Positions 1-12,400 of a stretch of 64,000 nucleotides of DNA are shown here, one piece after another. This stretch comes from Lutraria lutraria. Lineage: Eukaryota > Mollusca > Bivalvia > Venerida > Mactridae. A program made the translations under genes and the position numbers. The DNA is taken from positions 32,750,399 to 32,814,398 of the forward strand of contig OZ026841.1 of NCBI GenBank assembly GCA_964023205.1. The letters run 5' to 3'. The notes under the pieces are model-generated. The model was not told the origin of the DNA. It was given only the letters and a program-made list of their open reading frames with translations, and made no database searches. Positions within the stretch are counted from its first letter, which is position 1; each line of letters begins with the position of its first letter.

Positions 1-535
1 TTATATCAGCTAGGATAGGTCATATATTAGCTAGGTAAGTCTAATATTAGCTAAGGTAAGTCATATATCAGCTGGAGTAGGTCATACACTAGCTAGGATA
101 ATTCATATAGTAGCTAGGATAAGTCATACATCATCTAGGATAAGTCATATACTAGTATTAGCTAAGGTAAGTCATATATCAGCTAGGGTTAGTCATAAAT
201 CATCTAGGATAATTCATATATCAGCTAGGGTAAGTCATACATCATCTAGGATAAGTCTTATATCAGCTAGGGTGAATCATACATCATCTAGGATAAGTCA
301 TATACTAGTAATAGCTAAGGTAAGTCATATATTAGCTAAGGTAAGTCATATACATTTGTATTAGCTAAGGTAAGTCATATATTAGCTAGTATAGGTCATA
401 TATTAGCTAGGGTAAGTCTAATATTAGCTAAGGTAAGTCATATATTAGCTGGAGTAGGTCACACACTAGCTAGGATAATTCATTTAATAACTAGGATAAG
501 TCATGCATCAGCTAATATAAGTCACACACGATTAG
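1..535. repeat. AT-rich minisatellite, about 21-bp unit
   Basis: About two dozen degenerate tandem copies of a roughly 21-base unit that alternates AGCTAGGATAAG with TCATATATC. Variants carry GCTAAGGTAAG or GCTGGAGTAGG, and a few units are lengthened by an extra CTAGTATT-like segment. The array lies in the intron before the first visible transporter exon and continues off the left edge. Confidence 0.9.
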
Positions 536-838
536 AAAGTTAACAGTGAAAATGCTGAATAAACAATAAGACACAATAGCTGTATAAATAAAAGAGTAAT
601 AACTAATAAAACTACTCTTTAAAGCTGGTATTCAGATCCAGATTCTGCACAGCTTCTACTAACTGAACAGATAAAAGCTCACTAATAACCAAAAAAGTAG
701 ATTGTTCGCTTTCTGACATACCAGCTGTCTAATATCATACGATGAAAAGTACTTCCTATGTGAGTGACTAACTACTAGTATGCCATGCATTACAGTACAG
801 TGCATTATATTTTCTTAACCTTTTTTCAATATTTCTAG

Positions 839-943
839 GTATATACACTTCCAGAATACATGCAAAAACGTTTTGGCAGAGAAAGATTACGAATCTACCT
901 CAGTGTACTGGCGCTGTTCCTACATATTGTCACACGCCTTTCG
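839..943 (+). CDS. SLC5 transporter, visible exon 1 (phase 0 to 0)
   Basis: 35 codons starting [13 protein letters not shown] and ending HIVTRLS, flanked by TTCTAG and GTAAGT. It covers the conserved LPEY loop and the following membrane helix. Confidence 0.93.
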
Positions 944-3900
944 GTAAGTTTCCGTCAGTCTGACTACGTCAGTAATTTCCGACAGTGAGACTTAGAAATA
1001 CAAGTTACTATAGATAACGTTTTGATTGTATTTTAGTATGTAAAAAAGACTACTGCCAAGGGACTGATTCTTTTTGGCGTTTTGGCCTAATTCGATGACC
1101 TAATTTGATATTTCCACGGTTGCACATAGAAAAAAGCTCGTGGTGTATTTTTCCACTTTACAGAGCATACATTAAGGCGATATCACATTTTTATTATTCG
1201 TTTCAGGCAACAATATTTTCCGGAGCAATCTACATACAACTTGCCTTGAACTGGAACATGTACCCTTCTATAATAGGGCTTCTGTTTATCACAGCAATAT
1301 TTACGATTCTAGGTATGAGTTCTTTGAATACTAGTACAGTAAATTATTATCACAAGCATCATTATCACGAGTACTAAGCTTATCTTGAGGAGATATTGAA
1401 GTCCAATCATTTTTGTTCTTAATTGCTTCATCATATAATATTCGAATACGTATCCTTCAGGCTAAATCTTAAAAGTCGAATTCAGCAGAAAAGTAAAAGC
1501 AGAATATTATGTACATAGCGCGTAATCAGACATTCTGTAAATGCCTGTCAATGATTGGTCGATGTATTTCCGTTCTCAGAATCCACCCATCAGATAATTT
1601 AGATATATGTGTTTTAACGTAAAATGTTATTCTTTAAGCCCATGATGGATATTCGTAAAACTGTTTCAGTGTATACTTCGTTGTTGTTGTTTCAAAATAA
1701 ATCCAAACTTGTGTTTGCGGCCACCTTCGAATCAATGCCACCCTGTGAATAAAGGTCATTCTATAAAAAAACGCTATTAACTATTCTTAAAAAAGGATCA
1801 CTGAACAAAGACAACCTGCATATAAAAGGCTGTACAGTGCAACCTCCTTAGAACTACCCTTCTTGAGCAACAACGTCCCTTTAGCAACAGCATGATTTTT
1901 CCTAAATGTACAACATAACTAATAATTTAATATCTCCAGAGCAATAATAGTAACCTCTCAACAATGACACATTTTTTCTTCTCCCAAAGGGTGTTGCTGT
2001 GCAGAGGTTGTATTACGGACATATTTTGGTGGCTTTCGAAACATTATGACATTATCATAATTTATACATGTACTTTGTCAAAGAGTCATTCCTTGATGTT
2101 TCTGTATACAAATACTATTTATATTATATTTTTCCCACCAGGTGGTCTCACAGCGGTGATTTATACAGATACAGCTCAGTCCGTCATTATGGTGATTGGT
2201 GCATTTGTCGTCATGGGACTAAGTATGATTCATTCTTATTGATCCTTTAAAAGCCCATTATATTTTTCAATTTAGAAATACAGAACTATAGATAAAATGA
2301 TAATGTAAAAAAAATATTTGATGATGGAATGTTACTATAATGTGTCTTCTTTGATTATTGCCATTTTCAAGACAAATTATTAGTTTTTTTATTTTTCGCA
2401 GGTCGAGTTGTGAACTTCGATTGTTACCTCTGTGTATAGTTTTATATAAATGCATTATACTTTTTGATGTAATGTAAATCTCCTAATCTCTTGTTTTTTT
2501 ATTATCTTAAATGCTCTTCAGAAGATTGAAATTAAAATCACCTGTTTCTTGCTTTCTTATATTTTGATTACGACTCATTCTCATTGTTTCGGTGCTGGTC
2601 CCGTTATCCATGAAATGAAAAAATGCCACACCGTGATGATTCTGCACGGTTTTCCCGGACCACTCATCCGGAACTACCTGGGAGTACAGTCCGGGACCGA
2701 GATACACTATTCTTGCCTAGAATTCAAGTAAATACTTTTTGACGAACATGTATCTTCTCAGGTTTGGATGAAGTGGGTGGTTATGGTAACCTGAATACTC
2801 TCTACCAGTCAGCCATACCTTCAGTGATGTTACCTAACAGTACATGTGGTGTACCACGTGAGGACGCTCTACATGTGCTTCGTGATGTTAGTGCTGACTT
2901 CCCTTGGCCTTCTATGATCTTACAAACTGGTGTCGCCTCTGCTTGGTACTGGATTTGTGATCAGGTAGAAAGCTCTTGTAGTTTCTATCTATCTTTTTTA
3001 TCTTATTTCATTGATATTGTCATCGATCTTATTTAATCCTCTATTATGGTAGCGACTTTGCTCAGAATTAGTTATAATGTCATTTGATAAAAGTAAAGTA
3101 AGGCAAGTTCTATTTCAGAATGTAATAGAAGTGTAACAATTATGTAAAAGTCATGCACTGCATGTATGTGTAGGCGTCTTAGTAACACTATTCTGTTATT
3201 TCGAGTAATTTGAGACGGTTATGACTTCAATGACTTCTAAAATATGAAACAATGACTTATAGATCGATACTTTATTTCAAATCCATTAGGCCATCTCAGC
3301 TGTGTCTCACAATGACAACATATTTACAAACAAAATATATATTGTAACACCGAAAACGTACGTAATTAATACTGATATAATATACATGCATAAAACTAAA
3401 CAAATTTATTAAGACACTTCAGGAAGAAAACTTATATAATTATTATCATATGATAATAAATAACAAATATGTTGAATAATAATATAAATTATTCATAAAA
3501 AATGCAAAGCATAATTTGTTATGTTAAGATAAATCGTGGAAAATATTGAATTTGTGTTATTTGTCTTTTACAAATAAAAGCTTTATGAACATAATTATAT
3601 ATTCCTATTCTTTTAATTACATTTTCATTTTTTACTATTCTATGATAAAAGGAAACTCGTCTTCTAATTTCATACAAAAATTACATGTTCTATCATCAAA
3701 AGGCATGCTTCTAGGTTTGTTCCATGTACCAGTTTCTATGGCTAAAAAGTGTTAGTTTCGAAAAGGCTTCTCTTCAGTTTTTAACTGTAATGATATTTAG
3801 ATAGTGTTTGTATTCAAAATTCCAACATATTTCCCAATAAAGAAAAAGCCATTGATGATACATTCAATCTCATTCTCCAGTTTTGAATAAAAGTGTCCCT

Positions 3901-6900
3901 TAATCTTTGCTTAACGATAGTAAAATGTTTGTTATAAAAAGGAATATTCTATATTAGATTATGGTACAAAGATGTCTTGCTGCTAAGAATATAACTCATG
4001 CCAAAGGCGGAACACTGCTGGGTGGATTTCTGAAAATCTTGCCATTGTTCATCATGATGATACCTGGAATGATCAGCAGGATTCTGTATACAGGTAACAA
4101 TGCTGTCCTCATTTATATCATTCATATTAAAACGAGACAAGAAATGTATTGCAATCATTATACTACCTAGTGAAAAAATGAGTTCCGCTTTACGCTAAGC
4201 TGATTTTATAATATCCATCTTAAATTTTAAATCATTGGAAAAAGCCTTGGAAACACTTGGTCGATATCAGGTGGAATTTTATTATATATGTATTATATAT
4301 GCTAGAAGACACAATACAAAATGTGATAGTTTCTATAATGATACCTTATTAACATGCATTTGAATTTTTCATTTATAACAATGAAAATTCGAAATACGGT
4401 GGTTGCTTAAGTACAATCCTGTCCTCCTTTTACACCTTTGGAAATAATCGATGTGTGTGGCTTAACCGTAAAATAAAACATTTTGTTAACGGTTTGCATT
4501 GTTTTGCATTGTTAAACGTTCACCAGCTTATTTCAGACTAATCATATGTTTAATTTCAGACGAAGTTGCGTGTGTTGATCCGGAAATATGTTTGAAAGTA
4601 TGTGATAACGCAGCCGGTTGTTCTAACATTGCTTATCCGAAGCTAGTCCTGGAGCTGCTTCCTAAAGGTTAGATTTAGTGAACGTTAATGTACCACGTGA
4701 TGCGTGTGTGATACAGTATGTAGTGCCATTAAATGCCGCAATGTTGCCATTAAAATTAGGTCACAAAACCTTCTTCCGTTAATTGCGGCAATTTTAACTT
4801 AAATGTCGCTTATTATTTAGCACCGCTGAATATCGCATGGGGCGCTACACAGTACAGGCGTAACATATACTTCGCACTCCCTAATCATACACGAAAACCT
4901 GTACAATTTACTGCATTTTGAACATCTACGATTTCCGTGCATGCGCTAATTTACACGATAAGACATCGTGTCGAAAAACATTGGCAGACAAAACATGCAA
5001 AATATCAAACGATTTAAGGGATCGTTTTCATAAAAATTATCCTTTATTTGTCATTTTAATTTGTTTACAGGAGCACGTGGATTAATCATGGCGGTGATGT
5101 TGTCGGCCATTGTGACGTCGTTGACTTCCATATTTAACAGTTCTAGTACCGTGTTTACGATGGATATCTGGAGAAGGGTCAGACCAAAAGCTAAACAACA
5201 TGAGTTGTTACTTGTTGGCAGGTAAATGTGTTAGTTTCCTTTGACATCGAGCATGTTTGTTAACAGATTAAAATAGCAACCTATCATCCATTAAAGTCCC
5301 ATAATCATATAAATTTATCGGTCGTGATAGTTTCTGTTTGTTCAATAACAGAGGAATCCGGTGTGTTTTCTTCCCGTGCGTACTTTATAGCAAGAAAAAA
5401 TGTATCCAAAACCACTATCGTATTTTTCAGTATCATTGAAAAAAAACTATCTATAGAAGAGCTGTGTTTTCCCGCAGTAATATTATGCGCACGTCATGAA
5501 GTGACGTCACACGCTCTATATATTTCAAAATTATAAAAGCAAAATTCACAGCGAAATTAGTGTTTTTAGAAGAAACAGGGCTTATTTCGTCGGTAATAAT
5601 TATCTTGAGATAATATCAGCAATTGTTTGTTTTTTGCATATATTTTTATAGCAAAAAGCTAATGGGACTTTAAAATAACTATTAACCAGTTATGGTGTAA
5701 GTTCGACTAATCTTTTAATAAAACAATTACAGGAATAAAATATTCGAAATTTGCATGAAGGAAGTGTTTATTGACAATAGTTTCATAATATATCAAAGTA
5801 ACACTAACAGCAAGGTTGTTATTCATTACAGTTTGTCGAAAAAAATTATCACTAATTATCACAAGCCGTGAGTAAATTAATCATCATCTAATGTCTATTA
5901 ACCTTTGACGCAATCATAGACTCACACTAACAAAACTAGGAAAACGCTTGTAATTGGCAGCATTTATTACGCGTGTTACGGTTGGTATATTACTATGTTT
6001 TATTTTTTATTTCGTCATGAATGACATATATATGTTCCGTTTCTAGGGCTTACATCGTAGTTCTTTGTATACTGACGGTTTTGTGGATTCCAGTCGTCAA
6101 GGCGGCTCAAGGGGGACAACTCTTTAGTTACATTGTGGTTGTAGAAGGTTTTATTACGGCGCCTTTGCCAATTCTCTTTGGATTGGTAGTATTTTGGAAT
6201 AGAACCACTGAACAGGTACAATTTCATGTGAAAGAATGAAATAAATAGTTTGAAACACAAAATGGTACAAAAAATATTTAAATAATAAATTATATACTAT
6301 TATATATATATTTTTTTATTATTCATATTTTAACTACATTTTTGTATTTCTAAAAACATGGTACATAGGAAATATATTACACAAAATGTTCCTTGACATA
6401 ACTTACTAGTAAGTAATCAATGCAGTATTAATTGTAAACATAATAAACTAAATGTCTCATTAAATTATGGTATCGCGCAGTTTTGTAATTGATTAGTATC
6501 GTGTTGCAGGGTGCTTTCTATGGGATTGTGGTGGCTAATATTTGTGGCATAATACGGTTAGTGCTAGAGATTGTGTATCCCGTACCATCCTGTGGTGAGC
6601 CAGACACCAGACCGGATTTTCTCTCCAAAGTCCACAGCTTTTACTACTCAGAGATGATAATGGCATTGCAGTTTGTCCTAACGGTTGCAATTAGTTTATG
6701 TACAAAACCACAGTCGGAGGACGAGGTAATTATAGTTTATTACAGAGTCGGTCTCTACATTTTGACGGTACGGCTTCTTGTTATAGTGTGTCGGATATAA
6801 ACACAACTAACAGAATTCCAACATGGCGATCACAGAAGGAAACACTTGTACTTTAAACTCAACTTGTTTTAACCATGAAATGTCACTTCCTAGTGGTAAA

Positions 6901-8550
6901 AGTAGCATCCTACTATTTGAGAATGTACCTGAAGATTGACTAGATCTATGCGATTGATTATATTAATTGTATAAAGAGATTGGGGGACAATACAATATTA
7001 TGAGACTGTCTTGACTGAATGGACTTGTGGAACATCAGAAGTCGATCTATCGTTAAAGTCAAACATTTACTGTTTTATGTAATTCAAATCATGCCTAAAA
7101 ACAACTTGCCGCTATTAAATTATTTTACATCGAGTATCTTAGAGTGGGATAAGCCATGTTTGGTTTCTTTACATCGCAACTTTCATGCACTTTAATTTTA
7201 CCTTTTTCATGTCTATCATGGTGCATTTTATACTGTTACGTGTAGGCCTTCACTTGTGTTCTTCTGTTTTGTCACACAATATTACATTACTTTCTTACAG
7301 GGAAGAGTTACATGATGTGTGTCTGTTTTGTTATATTGGCAACACTCTCGCTTTATTGACAAAAACTCTTTGATATGCTATTTGTTACACTAAGTACGTT
7401 GATACCCTATCGCTGAACTCCTGATTCATTGACTTTTATTGAACCTGTTGTTTTAGATACGTGGTACCACATGGTCAACTCGACTTCGACCAGCGGAAGT
7501 CCATAGTGGAGGATTGATTAAAGAATCAGGTAAAAATGAGGATATAGAACTGAGTCTTGATGTGGAGACCGAAGATTTGTCAACAGGTAAGTCATGAGAC
7601 ATTCTAGTACGTCAGTCTGGGAGAGAGCCTTTAATATATAGATGCCTGATTGGGAGACCATGACCTCGATCCTAGGGTCATGTTTCTACCACATCTTGTT
7701 TATCTAAATTTTGACCAACTTGACCCAAACAAATTGGGTTAAGGTTAGGACTCTTTTTTTCTTTTGCAGTCACTTAGAAAGTGTCCAAAAGTGGGTTTAT
7801 GTGGCTACAATTGGGTTATGTTGCTAAATTTTAACATGGAAAAAGCCACTTAAGTATCCTTTCGTTAGTTGGTCCACACATTCGTGTCCAGTTCAAATTA
7901 TTTGAACATTCACATCGCCTAGACATGGAAATCTCTGAATGATACCATCACTTGTATCAACACTTATACAGTAATGTTTCACTCGGGTGTAAGTTTGAGG
8001 TTCGACCCTCAAAACTGGTTTTAACCTCCTGTAATTTCGCTACTGTACTTTCTAAATTGGTACCCTCTGTGAAGCTGTTTTATCCTTCATTATACTGTAT
8101 ATTTCCGTGTTTGTTTTTGTCTTCCATTTTATGCATGTTCATTTTTCTTTTCTGGGCGAGTTTTAGGTTGATTGGGTTTGGGGTATTACTGTATTTTAGC
8201 AATCATTTCGTCTAAATGATGGTACTAATGATGATATTTTTATGTCTGTCTAGAAGGTTGTTTGAGCCATATCTGTTTCTTTTTTAATTTCTTTAAGAAT
8301 TTATTTTAAAAGGATATGTAAATTAACTTCAGATACTGAACGAAGTGATGACGAACATACTACAAGGGTGCGCCAATGTTACCATCATGTTTGTGGACTG
8401 ACATCAGATGACAGTGCAGGCATAGAAATAAAAGTGGAGGATAGACGCAAGTTTCTCAGAGAATCTTCCAAATCAGCCTCCAGCATTAATAACGCTTTAG
8501 CGATTGTTCTTGTGGCGACTATGTTCTTTTTAATTGGTTATTTCAAATAA
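839..8550 (+). CDS. SLC5-family sodium/solute cotransporter (SGLT-like), 3' eleven exons; 5' end outside window
   Basis: Joined exons 839-943, 1207-1312, 2142-2222, 2762-2964, 3958-4093, 4560-4667, 5071-5221, 6047-6215, 6510-6725, 7457-7586 and 8333-8550 give 540 residues ending in TAA, matching human SGLT1 from its TLPEY segment to the C-terminus. The family couples Na+ entry to uptake of sugars, inositol or related solutes at the plasma membrane. Visible hallmarks: [31 protein letters not shown] (Lys321 equivalent), four conserved loop cysteines ([17 protein letters not shown]), an NST glycosylation sequon, [12 protein letters not shown] (Na2-site segment) and a last membrane helix before the stop. 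Oddities: the position of SGLT1 Gln457 (GQLFDYIQ) is Val (GQLFSYIV) and Asp454 is Ser, so the substrate may not be glucose. Which SLC5 paralogue this is cannot be decided from reading. Confidence 0.95.
1207..1312 (+). CDS. SLC5 transporter, visible exon 2
   Basis: 35 codons plus one base: [16 protein letters not shown] through FTILG, a membrane helix. Acceptor TTTCAG, donor GTATGA. The split Gly codon continues in the next exon. Confidence 0.93.
1313..2141. other. transporter intron holding a small inverted-repeat element
   Basis: Apart from the element at about 1833-2018 I see no exon-like sequence in this intron. Confidence 0.6.
1833..2018. mobile_element. degenerate TA-flanked inverted-repeat element (same family as 19063-19220)
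   Basis: The left end reads TACAGTGCAACCTCC and the right end GCAGAGGTTGTATTAC, an imperfect inverted repeat. Inside are GAGCAACAAC and GTTGCTGTGCAG segments like those of the copy at 19063. The right terminus is decayed, so its boundary is approximate. Confidence 0.55.
2142..2222 (+). CDS. SLC5 transporter, visible exon 3
   Basis: Encodes [16 protein letters not shown] and the following helix. The IYTDT motif is characteristic of SLC5 proteins. Acceptor CCACCAG, donor GTATGA, ending in phase 1. Confidence 0.93.
2762..2964 (+). CDS. SLC5 transporter, visible exon 4
   Basis: Encodes [10 protein letters not shown], the extracellular loop with NST sequon and the Cys of STCGVPRED, and ends in [10 protein letters not shown]. 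The Tyr and Trp of WYW correspond to SGLT1 Tyr290 and Trp291; SGLT1 Thr287 is Ser here. Confidence 0.94.
3958..4093 (+). CDS. SLC5 transporter, visible exon 5
   Basis: Encodes [20 protein letters not shown] (Lys equivalent to SGLT1 Lys321) and [11 protein letters not shown]. The acceptor is a weak AT-rich TATTAG, chosen because it restores DQ-IMVQRC in frame. Confidence 0.92.
4560..4667 (+). CDS. SLC5 transporter, visible exon 6
   Basis: Encodes the four-cysteine extracellular segment [20 protein letters not shown] followed by [15 protein letters not shown]. The donor is a less usual GTTAGA. Confidence 0.92.
5071..5221 (+). CDS. SLC5 transporter, visible exon 7
   Basis: Encodes [15 protein letters not shown] and [19 protein letters not shown]. 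Aligned to the SGLT Na2 site (Ser389, Ser392, Ser393 in SGLT1) the residues are Ala, Thr and Ser, so both hydroxyl ligands are kept. Confidence 0.94.
5291..5673. mobile_element. TTAA-flanked inverted-repeat element (piggyBac-like non-autonomous element)
   Basis: TTAA then AGTCCCAT at the left (5291-5302) is mirrored by ATGGGACT then TTAA at the right (5662-5673). The element is about 375 bp, with no transposase frame. Exact TTAA duplication plus matching termini is the signature of piggyBac-type insertions. It lies in the intron between transporter exons 7 and 8. Confidence 0.7.
6047..6215 (+). CDS. SLC5 transporter, visible exon 8 (substrate-site helix)
   Basis: Encodes [17 protein letters not shown], then [16 protein letters not shown] and [13 protein letters not shown]. 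The sugar-contact Gln of SGLT1 (third residue after Asp in LFDYIQ) is replaced by Val. Confidence 0.94.
6510..6725 (+). CDS. SLC5 transporter, visible exon 9
   Basis: 72 codons in phase 0: [20 protein letters not shown], a loop with [10 protein letters not shown], and the helix ending [12 protein letters not shown]. Acceptor TTGCAG, donor GTAATT. Confidence 0.94.
7457..7586 (+). CDS. SLC5 transporter, visible exon 10
   Basis: Begins [14 protein letters not shown] and continues as a poorly conserved acidic cytoplasmic loop ([13 protein letters not shown]). Assigned by phase and by the TTW segment; donor GTAAGT. Confidence 0.88.
8333..8550 (+). CDS. SLC5 transporter, last exon with stop
   Basis: Cytoplasmic linker with [14 protein letters not shown], then a final hydrophobic helix ([17 protein letters not shown]) and TAA. 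This matches the SGLT arrangement, where the last membrane helix sits at the extreme C-terminus. Acceptor CTTCAG. Confidence 0.93.
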
Positions 8551-9321
8551 TTCATTTATTATTAAAGTAAATGGTTCCTAAAGTACAAACTGTAAAAGAT
8601 GCTCAGCAAATTGCAATTATACTGTGGACAAGTAAAATGCTTACCTTCAAGAAAACAAGACATATTTTGTTTGACAAAGAGTGCCCGAAAGTCTGTGTAG
8701 CACGGCAGCAAGATGGTAATAGAGAATGGAAATCTTTGGTGCTACACATACGTACCTCACACATTATTCGGTTGATCATTAAGTCAAAATATAGCCTCAA
8801 ATGAATGTAAAAAAGTGTTGCTCATTAAAATGCGTTTATATTTGTTTCGTAATTGTCTTTCATACCAAACTTTGGCGGACATGTGCTTAGGAATATCGAT
8901 AGAGTTTTTACATTAAACAAATGTTTTTTTTCACTTTAATCATTATTACATTAAATTGTATTCGTTTTAAAATATTTAATTAGTACTTGTCACATATTTT
9001 AATTAATCACGTTTAAAAAATACACCTATCGATCTGCCGTTTTCAATGTAAAATGCATAAAATGTATGTGTTTTTTTCGCGAAGGTGTCTAAGCTCACTT
9101 TTTACCTATATTTCTTGGCATGACGTAATAATTATTCAGAAGAAATTCCTCATTCTATTGGATGATTCAGAAGAAACTCTTCCTTCCATTGGGTGAAATC
9201 TTGAGATAGATGACTAAAACGTATAACTTACTAAAATCCGAAGAAATGTGTTAATAGACTCTAATGAAAAATCAACAACCCTTATCATATGTATTGTTTA
9301 GTTGTTTAATCAACAAATTAC
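8551..9321. other. intergenic, tail-to-tail between transporter and Kazal gene
   Basis: AT-rich; it should hold both 3' UTRs. A 32-bp unit beginning ATTCAGAAGAAA is tandemly duplicated at about 9133-9196. No further gene seen. Confidence 0.6.
8561..8566 (+). promoter_or_regulatory. possible poly(A) signal ATTAAA of the transporter
   Basis: ATTAAA begins 11 bases after the stop codon. That is very close, and a later site is equally possible in this AT-rich DNA. Confidence 0.25.
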
Positions 9322-9443
9322 TTATCCAAGAACACTAGTTCCCAAACTGGCGTCTGTTCGGCAGTCACCAAGTGACACAACGTCCAATCTCTGTTTGCTA
9401 GCTTCAGCTCTGCATTTCGCTTCGTAGAAGTCACATTTATTTT
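9322..9443 (-). CDS. Kazal gene exon 5 with stop
   Basis: Encodes NKCDFYEAKCRAE through VSLGDC, closing domain 3, then a 12-residue tail ending SVLG and TAA. Confidence 0.92.
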
Positions 9444-12400
9444 CTGTAATGAGACAGTATGTTTACATCAGTAACCTTAACGAATGGTCGATGTAGCAAT
9501 ATTATCATAAGTCATATTACATGTACATAGTCTTCAAACACTGATTTTACGCTATTCGGTTTGATTAATTACAAGAACGATACATTAAAATATAATCTAG
9601 ACTAAGTGAACTGTTCAATGTTACGCACACCTCTTTATTATGACCACATACTTTCAGTTATGTTTTCAATATTTCAACTTCATAATGCAACTACCTCAGT
9701 ATGCTCAATAAATACATGTACCGATGCTCTGGCGCTAATAACTGGTCGAAACTTTAATTACTTACGGTATGTAGCTCCATCACTTCCGCAGACTTTATAT
9801 GTCTCGGTCATGTCGCAGTTCATGTTGCATCTGTCAGTGGTTGAAGTCAATGTGTTGGTACCAGTTTCAATAGCGAGTCCACTGGTATCAATTTTGCCGC
9901 ATTCACCCATGTGATCCATATCGAACCTCATGCCGTTCGCTTGGTACTTGCATTGCGCTCGCGCAAAGTCGCATTTGTTTTCTGAAATGAATTAGAACTT
10001 TTTTATACATGTACTAAATTACCGCTGTTATTTAATCAAATAATCGTGTAAAAATATAGAACAACTCGTCTTAAAGGGAAGCAAAAACATAAGTAACAAA
10101 CCCCTACATGTTTGCACAAAAAATAAACGGATCGCTAACTTTCAGAAGGTCATGGATACAAATACAGTACACAAAATGTGCTACCTTCATTTGTTGCCTT
10201 AATACATGTACACATATGTGGAATTCTTAGGTGTTTTATCAACTATTATATGTTCCTGTGAGCGCATGTACCATTTAGGGTATTAAAGCAGTCCTATTTC
10301 TTACCTTCTAAATCAATACGTTAGTTTCTTTACTCCGTATTTACACTAATCATTGAGGAATCGGGTCAGTATAAAACTATGTACAGCAACAATCTCAATT
10401 TAAAAATCCCTTGCTACATCGAAATACAAATGTAGATGGATTTTTAATATTCAGAAAAACCTCGGTTTGACGAACACTTGTGGAAGCTAATTCAAATAGG
10501 CTTAGTAGTATATTAATGTGGTCTCATTGTCTAGTTAAAACATAGAAGTCATGAAAATTGGTCCTAGATTAAATAGCCTATTGCATGGCTTACAAAGACG
10601 ATACTTCATCAGAAACTACATGTTGATGTGGACGACCTCAGGCGGACCACCAAGTTCATCCTTGCGACTGGCCTGACTGTGTCGCAGTGAACGAGAAGAA
10701 GAAGAAGATGGGATGTTCTTAATAACGGAGTTGTTTCAAAATTAGGGTTTACTGTACATGTAGTTAAGAAAGACATCCTTACGATAAGTCTGACCGTCTG
10801 TTCCACAGATAAGTACGGTTTCGGTGGATGTACATGAAGACAATCTGGAGCAATCGTCTGTAACGCTTCCTGAGTTTGTTGAAACTATTGGCTTTACATT
10901 TGTTGTGCTTGGGCATTCACCTTTGTTTGCAATCTCTAGAGTCATACCATTGACTTTATACTTACAAGCCATCACATTGAATATGCAAGGATTTGCTAAC
11001 GTCTCTGATAAATAGAAATAATACATATTGTCTAGATACGTGATTGGATGAATCTAAATAACTCAACAACTTAGATATTGCATTTTGACAGTTGAATCTA
11101 ACCACATAATTATGTCAAAATGTCATTGTCAAAATGTTATAAAATGCACGAAGGAAATACAATGTATCACAGAGTTACCTTCTTACTTGTCAAATACATC
11201 AATTGTCCGAATCTCTGATAACACCATACAGTATATCACTGATGATTCGTTAATTTATGCAACAAACAGATCTGGTGGTAGAGTGGTCGCGGGTTTAAGA
11301 TCAGAGAGAAGCCCACGTATTGTCCGGTCAGTTTTACAGAGACATAATCTCCAAAGACAACTCGAGGGCTCAGCACAACACTGTCGTAACTTGTTCTTAT
11401 TTCTATATGAGTTACGACACTGTTGCGTTGAACCCTCGTACTATCTTTAATAGTCCGATATACAGACATCAACTTTTCTTTAATACTTAATGAACTATTC
11501 ATGAAATATAAATAACTACTTGACAGATAGTAACAGGTCTGTCGTGTATTTTTGAAAATATATTGAGAAGAGAAATGGCGTGAAACTTTACTAAACTTAT
11601 TCACTAACTTATACGAATGCAGTTTTAACTGGGAAAGTATTAAGGATCAACATAAAAGGTTTCTTACGGTAATTCTTGCCATCAAAGGCACACAATGGTT
11701 CCTTCGTCAAACTATTCGCACAGGAACCACAATCCGCCTTCACATAGCTGATCAAGGCTGTAATACATTTGTTCATGGATATGTAAAAGCATATTTCTCG
11801 CGAGGAAAATGCTACAAAAATGATTGACTAAATAAAACTTGTATGTTTGTTTGTTTCATTGGGGTTTTCGTCCCTTTTCAACGGTCAGAGTCATATAAGC
11901 ATGGCAGTTCACCTAATTATCGTTCCTGGGAAGAACCAGTACTAGACTCCCATACTCCGTAAGCAACTGCCTACTTTCTCACATAAAGAGACATGGTCGG
12001 TAGCTTGACTAGAACTCATGACCCTCTATCAGTGAGAGGTTACAGTGATTTGAAGTCAGCGACCTTAACCACTCGACTGTGGAGGCGGGTTCAGATCGGG
12101 TTTTAAATCCAAACATGTACACTTCAATGGACACAACATAGATGTAATTAAATGTACTGCCTAACCTTATTGGTGACCTACGCAAGTTCACCACCACATT
12201 AGTTTATTGATACTTGTATGATTGACTAAATTTCCTCTCTGAATATATCTCTGACTCAGTGGGTGAGATTAATTTTGGTTATAATTGCGGCCATGGTTTT
12301 TTGAAGACGTTGTTTCTAAAATCGTTCGTGTTCCACTACTTATTCGGAAAACTTGGCATTTACTTGTGGAAAACATGATTAATACAAGAACTCTAGCTAA

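Noticed and set aside
6489..6800. Open frame running past transporter exon 9 into the intron
   Set aside because: Similarity stops exactly at the GTAATT donor after TKPQSEDE; the rest is intron read-through.
11085..11604. Overlapping 121- and 122-codon frames on opposite strands
   Set aside because: They fall in a Kazal intron over an inverted repeat and show no domain; composition explains them.
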